Assembly (NCBI RefSeq): GCF_001949145.1
Contig: NW_019091549.1
Location: 124,001 to 188,000, forward strand
Origin: Acanthaster planci
Taxonomy: Eukaryota; Echinodermata; Asteroidea; Valvatida; Acanthasteridae
Length of the DNA stretch: 64,000 nt
Reading direction: 5' to 3'
Shown here: positions 41,290 to 53,200 of the stretch, piece by piece
How the letters are laid out: each line of letters begins with the position of its first letter
Numbering within the stretch: the first letter of the stretch is position 1
Position numbers and translations under genes: made by a program
The notes under the pieces: model-generated
The model's input: only the letters and a program-made list of their open reading frames with translations
Told to the model about the DNA's origin: nothing
The model's database searches: none

Positions 41290-44200
41290 GTACATTAATC
41301 TCCTAGTCCTTAATATGCAGCGTATCTTAGACATGGTAGACCAAACGTAGCAAAGAATTCCATATAAGTCTACGGACGCCACTCATTTTTTCCTGCAGTG
41401 GTTTAGTATTAGCCATCTGAAAGCAATAAAATGTCATAAAAAGTCAAATTTAACAGTGAAAATACTGCAAATGTTGAAGTATTCACTTAGAAAAACAACC
41501 ATCAGACCAGTCTCATAGAGTTTGTACATTGGGTGTCAAGCAGCATCTGTATATGCCGTATATATATGGATTTTTTTTTCCTAATTGAAAACTAGTCCAT
41601 GGAATTGTGTATTATCAAAGTTGTAACTCTAACCTTACATAGTCATGATAGCCAGATACTAAAAATCACTACTTAGTAGTAAAATGTAGCATACAGGTAC
41701 AGCGCTGTCACTATAAGTGACAGCGCTGTACAGTACTTGTGTTTTATTTTATAGGAGGACATGACCTTCTTGTTCTCAAAGCCATAAAATACATGTAGAT
41801 AAGACAATGTACCATACTGTGCTGTGGCACTATAAATACATACATGACTTTACTGTTTTCTCTACGAGTAACAATGAAAGTGCCTGAGTCAAAACATGGT
41901 CAGAAGTAGTCATTTGTATGGGTAGGTCCTTCAGGCTCAGACCACTACTACATAGTATTTTGTAGTGCTACTGAGTCCTGTAAGTCAAATGATACGCTTG
42001 GGGGGTTAGGGTTAATAAAGATTGGGTATGTTGTTTTATGTCAAAAATATTTTTAAAATGTCAGCATATTGACTTTATTCATAGTCCAGCTTGTGTAGTT
42101 TTTAATTTTCAGTTTGTGTTGCTTTTCGGTATCTTAAGACTAGTAAGACTTGGCATACATGTAGGTTTCTTTGTTGTTTTCCTTTTTGTCTTCCCCACCA
42201 ACGTTTTTGACTCACGCATGTAATTTGCTGTATTGGCTGTATCTGTAATACTTTCAACCTATGATGCCACAGTTGCAATCCTCTAAGAGATATTCTTGGC
42301 TGCCTTCACCTGTCCATTTCTTTTCCTTGAGAATTTTCACCAGGTACCAATGGACATGTGTCCTTAATATGCCACAGGGGCCTAATTAGTGTCACTAGGC
42401 TCATGGTACATGCATGTACATTATAATTTTCACTTCAGGGTCAACAATCTGTTATACGTGTATGCTTTTCAAAATTATGGAGGGTACTAACAAAATTGAA
42501 GAAAACGTTTCGCAAAGTTTAAACTTTGGAATGCACTTGTGTCAGAGCCCATTTACTTTCACCCATGCAGTAATGGAATTTCATGCTGTCAAAAATATCG
42601 AACACATGGTTTTCTATTAACAGTCAGCAGACGAACCATGCGGTTGCTCAATAAACAACTGCATTATAAGAGCAGATTTTCCCCAGATACCATGCTGAGG
42701 CTATAAGTGTTCTGGCCAATCCAGTTCTTGTTGGGTATGAAGTCACTCTTTGGCTGCTTCATTATTGTTGTGGAATATCATGAATATGTGCCAACCTGTT
42801 GTATGCTCCAGTGTATATGTAAAATATCACACAGCAGTACTACTTTCTGTTACCACTTTCTGGTACCACGCAGGTGTGTAACGGGCCTTAACAATATTTC
42901 ACCTGTAAGAGTTGGTCTGTATTGACACATCCTACACTATAGAATAACGAGATAAATACATGTACTTCACGCGTATAATTATGTGTGCAAAAGGCATTAG
43001 CTCGCAAACCAGCATGTGAACCAACACCCACACTAGAGTTCCTGGTTCAAGCGATAAAATATACATCTTTTTACGGAACTCAGTGAAAGTTCCTGTCTTT
43101 ACACTTTTTTACAGCAATTAAATCCCCAGTTAAATACAAGAAAAAGCAAAAAGACAAGGTATCCACCATCAGTAGGAGGGGGTTTTATACCAACTACATG
43201 TATGTCCCCCCTCTTGATCTGCTACTTGTACAAAAATGACACGGTGTTTTAATGTTAGTTTGTTACCTTGATTATTCAAATACTATTTCAATTCGAAGTG
43301 TAAACTGGAGTTGTGAGGAAAAAATTTGTTCACTATGCACATTTGGACATCATTGAACGTTGCATTGAAGCAGGTAGCTAACAGCTGTTATTGTGACTGG
43401 TTGGTGATTTCTCAGAAAGCAGTGACTGATGTAGTGAATGAGGACAGTCACTTCACGTGTGATTTCCATCTGTCAACATGCATCAATTAAATATGGTTTT
43501 ACCAAACCAAGGAGGACTGAACTCCAGGTTATCTGTGGTCATTTAATGTTGGAGAGGTACAACTTTATTAAATCATGCAAACATTGTTGTTCCCAACTTT
43601 CAAAGCCTTGAAACAACATATGTGGTCTCAAATACCACAGTAACAGATATATGTACATGTATTTCAAGATCAAGTTGTTTCACAAAACAGGACATGCCCT
43701 ATTCGTAAGTGGTGAAACAGCAGTAAAATTTTGCCAATAATCATCTCCGGCCAGGCAATATGCCAAGGATATGGTTACCCCCCATGACTACCTGGTGAAC
43801 CACAAATTTGTACAAGTACACTATATTGGGACTTGTTTCCATACAGGCAGAAAAGGCATGAAAAAGAACTAAGGATTCTTAGTGGTGAAGGTAATGGAAC
43901 AAAATTCAGAACTCTTTAACATGATCTTTGGATCAGTTGCCCATCATGATGCTTCCAAATGTCACTTTAAGTCGGACACTGTGTAATTCATGAATATTAC
44001 AAGCCACCTTCTTTCCCTTTTCCCTAATACATGTAGTTTGGCAAGGCCACTGCACTCTCACCCAAAAATTGATAAACTTGATTGATCTGACCTTGGCTTA
44101 CGGTATGTGTAAAAGCTACTGAAACGATCCTGCTTTGGCGTCATGGTGGAAGACCAACATATTATTTTGGCATTGAGAACTACAACTTCAGAAATGTGCT

Positions 44201-47200
44201 TACATATACTGCACACCTGTTTTTGTGCCCTCAGCTGTAACCTACACGTACGTGTGCATACCAGGGCGAATATACGGGTACATTGTAAAGATAAATTTGT
44301 TAAGAATTTAGAAACTTCTGGAATCAGCATGAGCTTACATGCATGCATCCTCAATTATTTGATTATTTTTACTTTACCAGTATCTGTAATATTTTCAATT
44401 GGGCTAACCATTACTTTAGTGAATTTCTTTTGTACAGCTATGTAGCCCAACTTACATCGTAAAGCTACAAAGTCGACGCTGAATTGGTTTTTTAATTATC
44501 AACTGGATCGTTATCTCAATTACTAAAATGAAAAGTTGTTTTACTGTTCATGGGTTTGCCAGTATTAACAGAAGCTGTGGAGAAACATGGAACCTTGCCT
44601 GATTCATCTTAATGCTGCAATATTCAATAAGGTTTGGAGTAATGAGACAGTTACAGTAAAGTTGAAAGACTTCCTTTTATGAAGGACTTTATCATACCCA
44701 TAAGTGTAAGCACAGAGCTGGCTTGAATACCACACAATATAGAATAGCACTCAGCACTATGAATCTGAAATACAAATATGTCCTGTGATAAATTTGCAAT
44801 TTATTACAGTTTGTGACCCCAGTGCATTGTGGTTCAATCCATTTGTTTTCTGGTTGAACCCAAGTCCAAAATGATCAAGAAAAAATACCTAACCTCAAAG
44901 TCACGAAAGACACCCCCAATAAAACTGTACCTTTCCCTCAAGATTGCCACAAGATGTTCTGGGCTTTTAAGGTGACAGCAGGTTCAACTTGTTTCCCATC
45001 CAAAGACTGTGAAACATTCAGCAGCTCCAAGAGGGTATCAGGGTGTAGAGCCCATAGCATTACATGTGTTTGGTGTTAGATGTTTTGAAACAATAATATT
45101 CTGAGCCCTGTGGGAAGGTGGCCATGCAGTGTAGAAGCCCGTGAAAAAGTGTACCCGAGGGCCTTGGTAAATTTGAGCAGGGACATTTTACAGCTGTTGT
45201 GAACATTGGTCCCTGACCCAGTACCTCTCTGGCAACCAGATGGAGTGAAAAGATGGAGCTACATGATCTGAGAATGGAGAAACACATTACAGCCACGTTG
45301 TGATCATCCCACAGCATGAAGTCTGCAAGTTCATGGGTATTTATAGTCCAATGTATGGAATATTTGATAAGTTTTTGACACCTTGTGCCTTCTGCACAAG
45401 GTGTCAAAAGAAAGCTTTGTTTTTTCAGTAGGTTTCATTCAGTTCAATGGAAAAAAATAATTGAATAATCAGCTCATCAATCCATCAGTCTGTTCAGTAT
45501 TCTGATCAGTACTTGTGGACCTACTCAGCATTCAATATTCTGTCAGTCCTACCAAATCACAAAGACTCCTTTGGACTGCTGATTATGTGACTCAGAGCCA
45601 CTGGACTTTTTTAACATAATGCCAGATCCATTGAGGTTTTCATAAAACTGCCAGAATGCTTTGAATTTAAAATTTTGCCTCTGTAAATAACTTTTTGTAC
45701 TAATGCTTCTTTAGCACAAGCCTGTAAACAAATGCATCAGCATTTCCAGATAGTAATTTTAATAAAATTCTTTAACAAGCATATGGTTTAAAAGCTATTT
45801 TTAACTTCATGCACACGTACATGTATGTACAAGTGATGTACTGTCCATGATACTTCTATCAAACTCCATAGTGCACTAGGGTATCATATTTTTTCAAAGT
45901 TAACTTTCACACTTTGGCAGTTTTTTTCTTTCAGACATGATTTTCGTCAAGCCTCCCCCTCAAAAGGGTTTCTGCTGAGTACTGAAGTGATGTAACAAAC
46001 ACTCCAGACTTTGATTCAAAGAAATGGAAAGAGCCAATTAAGTACCATGAATGCATTGCAGACGACTGCGGTAACCCTTACTACACGCTTAATGTGCTGG
46101 CTAGTTGTGCCTGGAGTGCATGGTTACTCCCTCTGGATCTGCTTATGTCAGCATTTTACATTGACATTGATCCAAATACCACAGAAATATCTAGACCTTC
46201 CGAGACCAGGCATGCATGATGTTCATGATTACAAATCCTACCCTTTTCAAATGAAATTCAAAACATCTCTCCTGTGCAAAGCCTTGAAGGTTGAAAATAT
46301 TCCAGCTCATGCTTGAATATGGAAATTCTACAGAAAATATTTCAATCAGCACACTGTCCATCAGGTTCAAAAGTTTTGGACAGCTTAAACAGGAGTCCCA
46401 CTATTAAAAATGTCAGAATTTAATTGGATATCCTCAAATGGCCCAATAAACATTCCACCGACTAAGTTATTAATATGCCCTTTGGAGAGGTTGGAGTAAT
46501 TTCTTCATTGACCTCCTACACTTAATTTGAGAATTTAATTGGATCTGACTTTGGTGGTTGCCGTTTGCTTTTCAGCATCTGTTTTCAATTGTGTGTGGTC
46601 ATTCTCACAAACAATGACATTTTTACACAGACTAAGAACTGTTGATTAGAATATCTGCAAAATAAATGCATTGTAAAGTCCTATAGCTACCTGTGTAATT
46701 TACTTTGGTATAAAAATGTCATTACTTTTTAAAAGCGATATCAAAACCTCACTCTTCACCCGAAGGTGAAGGTTAGAAACTCTACAGTTATACACAACTC
46801 TTTTAAACATGGAATAAAGAACCAGATTTCCACTCACCGATAACACTCTGCCCCCAAGTTAGTCTATACCCATCAACTTACCAGTATATCAAGGGGGTGC
46901 AGTCCTTCTCCCCCCCCCCCATTTTTTTCACTTTTGGGATTGGGTGTTGTCTGTTTTGCTGTTTGGTCTCCTGGTGTAAGTAATTTGTTCTTTTGCCAAG
47001 TTCTGTCACAAGAGAGTGCCATAAATTATCCTGACCAATTAAACAACTTTCTGGTTTTAGCACTGTCTACCTTCACAAGAAAGTATTAGGCTTTGTACAT
47101 GTATATGCAACTGTTGTTAAAGGTGTCTGTTTTGTGGTCATTGCATGTCAGTGGATATTTCAGTCTTTTGCAATGATAGGGAAAACAACCTTGAAATAAT

Positions 47201-50200
47201 TGAGGATATTCACTAAGCATAGTCTGTTAAGAGGTTTGCCAAAGCAACATCTTTGTAGGTGCACCATGAAAATTGTTTTTAGTGTTAATGTAGATTCAAA
47301 AGGTGCATGTATGTACATCGAACATACATATGTATAATTGCAGTTGTGTTTAGAAAATAGAGTTCTTGGGATTTGATTTAGGCTTGTTTTGAACTCGACT
47401 TCAATAACAAGTAAAGAAGACAATACTAACAGTTGGAAACCTGGAGAAAGGTTGAGGGCTGTATAAAAAGATAACTAAATGGGAACTATCTGCCACTGAC
47501 ACTGAGAACTCAAACCTTCCAGTGGATGTTAGTGAAAATGGCTTTGTCAACAACTTCCACAAACGAACAACCGATAGTGTGTGCACATTGGACACCAGTG
47601 CAAAATAGCCTAATTTTTGTTTTCATGAGCTGACACCAAATCATGCTGCAGCAATACTGTATGGAGAAAAGTGCTTTGAAAGGTTTGAATTGAATTTAAT
47701 CCATCCGTAAATATGTTGCCATATACAAACATTTATCTTAACTGGTGCAAATAAGATCAGTATAAGTTTTGAAAATGAAAATGCACAGAGTGTGCACTAG
47801 AAGTGCTGCAGTGTACCGGCTGCCAGTTTCTGAAAAAGGAAATGACCAGGGTCTGTAAATGAGAATAAGTGCAGTGCACCCTGACCCAAGTGAGTGTCAG
47901 TTTGTGGTGTCAGTGACAAATTTATATCGTACAAGTAGAGGTACATTTGAAACATGTCACATAAATTTGCCTTGAGCATAGACTTTGATTCTGATGTATT
48001 AATAAAAGTTTGTCATTATTTTTGGTCTGATTAAAGCATGTCTTTATTAGTTGTCATAAGATACAGAATCAAACTTGGACCAGTTAAATGTCTTGAATTG
48101 AAAAAGTTGTCAATTTTTCCAGCTTAATTATCAGCTGCATTGTTAGGCAGTTTGTTCCCTTGTAGGATCTTCATTTAAAGTTGAGAAGCCTGCTTGATAG
48201 TTTCAGTGCAGTAATGAACTGCATGATGAGGAAGCCTGTTCGTCATCAGGCCTAAAACACTTTACAAAAAATATGATACCAAGCACTTTATTTCTTCCAT
48301 TCTCTCAAACCATCTGCCCAACTGTGGTTCAACACCTGTCTGAAATGTCACACCTCTGTGGTTACCAAGGTATTAACCATAATCCCTGTGGAGTCCTGGG
48401 TGGGTCTTTGAATTTATTTCTTTCATGCCTGTCCAACCACATGGTCATTGAGTCTTCCATTCTCAATTATATTCTCTGGGCAGGATGTCCAAGTTTGACA
48501 TAAAGTTTTCGATATCCTTGCCTGTATTTTTTCCGGGTTGGCTGTTGTGCCAAGCTGTACCTGGTGGCAAACTTGCCCCCTTTTTGAAAAAAATTTATAT
48601 AGTGTAGATTCGCTAATCTATAAAGATGTAGTTGAGTCATTCTTTCTAAGTAATTGCACCAAGTGTACTGAGCTAAAAGGTGATATAATTGGAATAAAAA
48701 CTGCTTAAAAATAATATGGACTTTAGTTCTTCGGGCTTTTGTACTTCAACTTTGTGTTGAAAATTTTCAGTGAACTTGAACTCCAATTGTGAGACCTTTT
48801 TGTGCACACACATACATTTCTTGCATACTTTTGTTCATCTTTATGAGCCCTCATATTGTTTTACATATACAAGGCCTTGGTAAACATGTTTGAACTTGAT
48901 TCCACACCTTTGGGGTTCCTGCTGGCAAAATTTAATGTGTAACCAAAGTTCAACCTAAATGCACATTTTAGTATATTTCTCTTTAAATGCAAAGCTACAT
49001 GTAACATTCTTCTCGATCTTGTTCACGATTGTAGTCAAAATTTGTAAACATTTACCATATGACTAGAGTGGTGACTGATGCCAGGAGCCAAGAATCAGGA
49101 ACCATGAACTTGTCAATCTCTAACACTCAAAACTCATTGCTGTACCATCAAAGCTCTGTTACTCCCAGAAGTCTGTTTTCCAAATGAGTGACATATAGGT
49201 TTCTTGCACAATCTGAACTAGGAGCATCAGTGATCTCGGACTTTGTTGGTCTTATGATCATTTTGCTATTCCTCCTGGTTTAATTTACATAAGTGAACAA
49301 AATTTCCAAAACATATTTCTAAGATTGGATGGTAAGTTGATCCACAGCCCAGCTGATTCAGTATGATTGTGGTTTACCAACACTTTCACTGAAGAAGGCA
49401 ATGTTGACACTAGTGGGACTAACAGATGATGATGGCATCAGTTTTATCGAGAAATTCTGTTATCATCATATAATCATCGTGTAGTTCATGTTCTGATCAG
49501 GCTGAAGATTTTGATTCAGTGGCTATTGATGGGAACACCATCTACCAGGAGGCATACATAGCTACTAGTCTCATGTCGATGACATCCAGATTCTGCTGGG
49601 AGAACTTTGCCATTGTGTCTCTGCTGGGTTAGCTTCTAGAGCACCGACCTTGGATGCAGGATCTCTTACAGGGGCAGTGGGGTTTCCAGAGCATGTCCAT
49701 AAAGGCCACAGAGGGACCTCCATATCTTATTCCAGCATCCACCCTCCAGCCTGGCCTGCTGCCTGGACAGGAATGTTTATTCAGGATTCCTTCTAATAGA
49801 GAGAGTTCAAGGAAGGCCACTGGCAAGGCCAGGGATCACTAGGAGCTGTTCATCACAGGACCAACAAGGTCCCATGTTTTCCTTCCTCCATGGTCCAATT
49901 TACTACTCCCCATGCCCCTATTTGGGTTGATTATTTTATCACCCACATATACCTCACCAAGGAATGGCCCAGGAATCTCATATAAATAAGAAGCCAGAAC
50001 ACCACTTGGTGAGCATCGCTTACAAAGACACTTCTCATTTGCCAATGCAGAAGATTGTGATATGGTTTTTCATTCAGCATGATGATAACTATTAAGGACT
50101 TTGCAAGTCAAAATCCTTAATTCCTTTTAGGATTTCAGAAGTCTTTTTTTGTTTTAATTTTTGCAACAGGTGTATTGTATAGCAACAAGTAACAGCAGTG

Positions 50201-53200
50201 TCCTAGTATATTGGATCATTCTTCTTAACATACATGTACGTGTACCGTTCCATGTTCGCTGCAGGGATCGAAGTGTGCCATTTATTTCTGGATGTTGAAC
50301 ATTCACTTTGTGTGGTTCACCTAACACAGGGGTATACTGTTGTGATTGATGATGGCATGAACTAAGTTGTTGGTGAGGTCATGTGAACCAGTGTCACCTG
50401 GTACTCAGGTTTCTGACAGCCAGAATCAGTTTCAATAGGGCTGTTGTCCTGTAAGCCAAATTCATCCAGTCCCCCCCCCCACGACCAAGTCCTATGCAGT
50501 GTGAAAGTCAAAATGTGTCTGGATGGCATTGGGGGCATTGGAAGGAGTTGTAGAAACAATACCACAGTACTTTTTGCCATAGAATTTGAAGCTCACCTGT
50601 TGAAAAACTGTGTGTGAAGAACAATTTTTTGGACAGTTTGGCACCAGGTGTACATGTAATGGGAATATAACTGGACATCAGCAGATAGAATGTCAAAAGA
50701 AACCACTCATTGTATGATTGAAGGAAATGCAGTGGCAACAGGGAAGTTTAGACAGGTTGCTATTTACTTTTAATGTGACCAGTCTGGTGCCTAGGAAATG
50801 GGAACTAGACCAGCCTATAACAAAGAGATCTCAGACTTTGGCCGTTTCCCAATACTCAACTTTGTCTCCGTCTCAGGCTTCGTCCCCGAAACCGATCCCC
50901 GATTGTGGGCCTGAAGCGTTTAAATCAAATTGGATTACTGTAAGTTTTTGCTCTCTTGCATCTTATTTGGTGTTTTGTGGCACTATTAGACTAATTAGTG
51001 GGCTTACAGCTTCAAAGTCAGGTAGTAAAAAAAACAGACGGAGCCTACGTTGAGTATTGGATAACAGCCTTAATTTCCCTTTAAAAATCCACCATGAATA
51101 TGAATCTGCCCAAAGTCAAAGTAAAACATGTAGGAAGTAAACATATGATCTGATTGAAAAATAAAGAAATGAAGGAAGGAGAAAAAAAAAAACTGACGCA
51201 CAGAGTGAACCTCAAACTCCACACGACAAGCTCGCTGAACAGCCTGTGCTCTCAATGGACTATCGCAATACCATGATGAGGGGCAGAAATTGAAACCCTA
51301 TGTAGATTGGAAATAATATTTGTGCAGTGCCATAACTGTAACATTTGTAAATCCTGTTACGGTTATGGCAACTATACATGTGGCCACTTCAAAAAAATTC
51401 ATGACACCCTAGAAATAATCAGCCCATTGACTGTTACATGGATTGGATAGTTGTATTGGACTTTTCAGCTTTAACTTTCAAATCCAAGCTTTTTGACACT
51501 TTCACTAAGTTAATAATCATATCAGCTTCATGATCAAAGATGACATAAGGATAGTTCCAATGAGGGCCCTTTTCATCTGACTGGTAGCAATTTACGTACT
51601 CCTACACGTAGGAAAAATTCCCTTTCCTGAAATAATTTCACTTATCGTATTTTCCAAATATGAATTTTGTATTCTTATTTGCCTCAATGTTTAACACTTT
51701 GCTGGAGGACAGATATATGTGCCATTTACCACACGTATGAACTTTCTATTTCAATAGACACCGCTGATCTCTTGCAAGAATTGCGCGAGGGAGGCAAAAT
51801 TGTTGGCATCAAGGAAGTGGAAGACTATGCTGCAGAGTGCCTTGTGTACTGGTTCCGCAAACCAACAGAAGTTATCACACCAGCTGTAGATTACTTTGGT
51901 TCAAGGTAGACGGTAATTCCAAAAGAGAGTAATCTTCAGGGTTCATTTGCTAGTTTCTGAATCACTCCAGATGTCTGAGAATATAATTGATGGTATATAG
52001 TGCCAATTACATTTACACGTAATCAAATTTTCTGCTAATTATATATAACGTGGTCGTGGGTTCGAGTCCCACCCGAGTAAGCTTGTGAGGTTTTTTCGCA
52101 AGTTCTCGGGCAAGCACTGAGTATACAGTGCTTATAAATATACGTTGGGTAAGGGCAAACCCGTTATATATAATTAACATCTCCCCAACGCAAAAAATAC
52201 ATCTTGATAATTTTCTGCTTGTGAGGTTTTTTCGCAAGTTCTCGGGCAAGCACTGAGTATACAGTGCNNNNNNNNNNNNNNNNNNNNNNNNNNNNNNNNN
52301 NACACAGAGGGTTTTACCAAGGGAATAAATATGTGCTTGGTTAGTCATAAACATAAATTTCAAATTAGCTGAGGAGAATGGTCACAAGTAATGCCCTCGC
52401 CCATTATCAGTGTTCATTCTCCTGAGCTTTAAGACCAACCAAGCACATATTTATTTGTATCATAAATACCATTTTAGTGAGAGAGTCAAAGGAAAATCAA
52501 TATACAATAAATTTCCAAGGATTTAGCCCAAAAATTTTGCTCTCATTTCCCCAAACATCCCTGTCCATTTGATGGTATATTCCTTGTGCAAGTAGTCCAG
52601 AAGAATCTCCTTTTATGGATTTGGCGCGTGCGCGGCAAGTTCCATGTGCCTCATGCACACTGACTCTCGACCAATTGGAATCACTTAAACTGTCTCGTAT
52701 CCAGGTGCCAGTGCGTGCTGTACGCAGAAGGCATTATCAAATCTTAATACATGGTCACATGTGTCAACCAATAGGAATAGAAAAACTGTCCCAGGTATTT
52801 ATAAATGTAGTTTATCACTATCGTTTATTTCATTTCAGTGTTCATTCATGCAATTTACCAATAATACATTTCCCAGTGAACAGTTTTCATCAAGTTTCTG
52901 TTGTATTTGCATTCAATCATCATTTCTGTAGGCTGAAGCACAGTAATCATTTTTGCCATTGATACATTTAATAAAGAATAGCTGGTAGTTATGAGGCCAG
53001 CTGCCTTTGTAAAAAAGATGTGAACAACTCGATGTAAACAATGACAGTTGATTTTTGCTTGTTTGTGATACACTTACAATTTATTCTGAGTTGAATCATT
53101 CATTCAGTGCATGTATTTTTTGTTTTGTTTTGGCAGTTGTTGGAAGTTTAGGGAGTACCTGTAGGTAACCTGCAGTAAACATGAATCTTGTTTTCCACCA

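Larger units (their letters stand above)
41290..51757 (+). other. Collagen intron 1, 10.5 kb
   Basis: This is the longest gene-free stretch. It contains a perfect 16-bp palindrome at 41697-41731, a dispersed repeat copy at 42983-43062, C-runs near 46910 and 50470, and a 230-bp foldback element at 50840-51069. I found no supported exon; long first introns commonly hold enhancers, but none can be recognised here. Confidence 0.5.

Noticed and set aside
46011-46316. 101-residue plus-strand frame in collagen intron 1
   Set aside because: It shows no recognisable motif, no convincing splice sites and AT-rich composition; this is the length expected by chance in 10 kb.
52013-52363. Minus-strand frame with RVGLEPTT-like text
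   Set aside because: This text is the well-known translation artefact of a tRNA T arm in reverse; the frame also crosses the run of N.
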